Positions 5,629 to 5,677 of a stretch of DNA of 5,677 bases are shown piece after piece. A program made the translations under genes and the position numbers. How positions within the stretch are numbered: the stretch's first letter is position 1; every line of letters starts with the position of its first letter. The notes under the pieces were generated by a model. The model did no database searches, was not told the DNA's origin, and saw nothing but the letters and a program-made list of their open reading frames with translations. Where the stretch lies: contig CAKTWY010000162.1 of assembly GCA_934630445.1 (NCBI GenBank), positions 1 through 5,677 of the forward strand, written 5' to 3'. This DNA comes from an uncultured Eubacteriales bacterium (GTDB taxonomy: Bacteria > Bacillota > Clostridia > Oscillospirales > Butyricicoccaceae).

Positions 5629-5677
5629 TAGCAGCTCGCTTCGCTCGATGCTTGACGCTAAAGCTTTTCTGCGGCGT

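Larger units (their letters stand above)
5455..5677. mobile_element. Putative palindrome-rich mobile element end, continuing past the right edge
   Basis: After the PHP terminator there is no credible gene to the window edge. Instead there are four or more inverted repeats within about 170 bases and a weakly paired TTAGC/GCTAA (5628-5632 and 5657-5661) around TCGCT-type repeats. This density, with hairpins close to the presumed boundary, resembles an IS200/IS605-family end (where TnpB elements also carry their guide RNA) or a palindromic miniature element. No transposase is visible and no target duplication can be tested; IS200/IS605 elements make none. The left boundary is a guess from the first hairpin. 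Alternatives are a stand-alone structured RNA or a repetitive extragenic palindrome. Confidence 0.35.

Overview
The window reads as chromosomal DNA of a GC-rich, low-complexity-free Firmicute, most likely a Clostridia gut-type lineage. The reasons are strong AGGAGG-type ribosome binding sites on nearly every gene, a DUF2812 membrane protein (a mainly Firmicutes family), and an HflX / YigZ / CCA-adding enzyme set with tight overlaps. This placement is inference from gene content; no marker gene fixes the species.

Layout. Positions 1-3678 are all transcribed leftward (minus strand). In transcription order they hold a DUF2812 two-helix membrane protein (3678-3154), a nitroreductase-family flavoprotein (3120-2533), a 138-base gap, the ribosome-associated GTPase HflX (2394-1105), a YigZ/IMPACT-family protein (1118-483, overlapping hflX by 14 bases), and the 5' part of a CCA tRNA nucleotidyltransferase (from 486, overlapping by 4 bases and running off the left edge). 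The last three form a translation/RNA-maintenance block that is probably translationally coupled.

Positions 3679-4001 are a divergent control region with a near-consensus promoter for each side. The leftward promoter is TTGACA-N17-TATATT. The rightward one has a perfect TATAAT with an extended TG. Each has short, helically phased repeats close by that look like operator candidates.

Rightward from 4002 is a compact two-gene operon. A 161-residue beta-rich protein resembles the N-terminal beta-sandwich found fused to some CehA/McbA-type metallohydrolases. It overlaps by 11 bases a 308-residue PHP-domain metallophosphoesterase-like protein with the full set of metal-ligand motifs. A compact intrinsic terminator follows the PHP stop codon at 5402-5428.

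Positions 5429-5677 hold no convincing gene but are crowded with inverted repeats: two perfect hairpins with three-base loops, then a 12-bp closing stem enclosing two smaller hairpins. This looks like the end of a mobile element (IS200/IS605-like or a palindromic miniature element) and/or a structured RNA, and is the least ordinary part of the window. Its continuation lies beyond the right edge.
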